DNA of 5,708 bases from the NCBI GenBank assembly GCA_003096255.1, contig PIXS01000415.1, positions 1-5,708 on the forward strand. The letters are read 5' to 3'. The translations under genes and the position numbers were made by a program. Positions 5,324 to 5,708 of this stretch are shown here, piece after piece. The stretch is from Candidatus Bathyarchaeum sp. GTDB lineage: Archaea; Thermoproteota; Bathyarchaeia; Bathyarchaeales; Bathyarchaeaceae. Within the stretch, counting starts at the first letter, position 1, and each line of letters opens with the position of its first letter. The notes below the pieces were generated by a model. That model did no database searches. It was not told where the DNA came from and saw only the letters and a program-made list of their open reading frames with translations.

Positions 5324-5605
5324 ATGTTAGCTTTCGTTTTGGCTAAATCTGTACCGGACAATTTGGAATGGGTTATAGAAAGAATCGGAAAAGTTGAGGG
5401 GATTGAAGAGGTCTTCAGGGTTTGGAGAGCCTATGATATTGTTGCCCGGGCTAGCGTTGAATCAATCGAGGAACTTCAGGAAATAGTTTTGAAAATACAA
5501 ACAATGAAGCACGTCTTATCAACGACAACCCTGATGGAACTGAAGAAGAAAGGAAAATTAGACTTTAAGATTGATTATAGGCGCGCGCCGAACATACCCA
5601 CCTAA
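5324..5605 (+). CDS. Stand-alone Lrp/AsnC ligand-binding (RAM) domain protein
   Basis: A protein of 93 residues consisting only of the RAM domain of Lrp/AsnC regulators, without a DNA-binding domain. The alpha-beta ferredoxin-like pattern is clear: strand MLAFVLAKSV, helix around 11-24 (DNLEWVIERIGKVEG), strand EEVFRVWRAYDIVARASV with the position before DIV as the family turn, helix 47-62, and last strand HVLSTTTLMEL (63-73). Family members are usually 75-85 residues; they form dimers or larger rings, bind small ligands such as amino acids, and may modulate full-length Lrp proteins. The C-terminus is odd: the last eight codons (RRAPNIPT) and the stop lie inside repeat B2, so the original end was probably replaced. 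Divergent from the Lrp operon. Confidence 0.82.
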   Translation: MLAFVLAKSVPDNLEWVIERIGKVEGIEEVFRVWRAYDIVARASVESIEELQEIVLKIQTMKHVLSTTTLMELKKKGKLDFKIDYRRAPNIPT

Positions 5606-5708
5606 CCGCAAACCACTATCTTACTTTTCAATTCCTCGCTAAGTTCTCGGAGCATTTCTTACTGTGTTTAAAGTAGCGAGCGAGTGGTGAGCCGTGCCGA
5701 GCGAATTG
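5581..5708 (+). repeat. Repeat B, copy 2, cut by the window end
   Basis: Begins GCGCGCGCCGAAC, as copy 1 does, with the preceding TAG also shared. The core is at 5625-5650. It ends with a 35-base block (5674-5708) identical to 3093-3127, the left part of the candidate RNA. This copy thus links the two halves: copy 1 has only the left part, and copy 3 has the core and right part. The rest of a second structured RNA would be expected just beyond the window. Its first 25 bases are translated as the end of the RAM protein. Confidence 0.75.

Noticed and set aside
5031..5330. 99-residue + strand frame
   Set aside because: No ribosome site, unusual composition, and overlap with several hairpins; kept only as a note in the leader region.

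Overview
The window looks archaeal. Evidence: two full-length Lrp/AsnC regulators in tandem plus a stand-alone ligand-binding (RAM) protein; AT-rich TATA-like boxes about 25-30 bases before gene starts; purine-rich Shine-Dalgarno sites of the GGAGG/AGGTGA kind; and an AT-rich sequence with small membrane-protein genes. A Bathyarchaeia-like or other uncultured Thermoproteota host would fit. That is an inference from gene content, since no rRNA or other marker gene is present.

Layout from left to right. A class I SAM-dependent methyltransferase (208-954, +) is followed by the first copy of a roughly 150-base intergenic repeat (family A). Next, a flavodoxin (1201-1680, -) and a CPBP/CAAX-type intramembrane protease homologue (1787-2614, +) diverge from a shared AT-rich promoter region. 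Repeat B1 begins immediately after the CPBP stop codon. A small two-helix membrane protein of 55 residues follows (2757-2924, -). Next comes repeat B3, which leads into a strongly folded sequence at 3089-3273 that I read as a candidate structured RNA on the + strand. A second small two-helix membrane protein (3388-3594, +) follows, then the second copy of repeat A. Two Lrp/AsnC regulators form an operon (4386-4862 then 3919-4380, -), with a TATA box and a palindromic operator candidate upstream. A hairpin-rich leader region (about 4927-5323) leads into the stand-alone RAM protein (5324-5605, +). Its last codons and stop lie inside repeat B2, which runs off the window end.

The protein genes are ordinary accessory or housekeeping functions, and nothing ties them into a single pathway. 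The three Lrp/RAM proteins may interact, because RAM domains form dimers and higher oligomers and can mix.

The unusual content is between the genes. There are two dispersed repeat families, and both fold only as + strand RNA: their non-Watson-Crick pairs are G-U or tandem G-A on that strand and would be mismatches on the other. The 185-base element at 3089-3273 is the best candidate for something undescribed. It has a closing stem, a segment with two tandem G-A motifs, and two further hairpins. It lies between two divergent small membrane-protein genes, and its 5' part recurs at the right end of the window.
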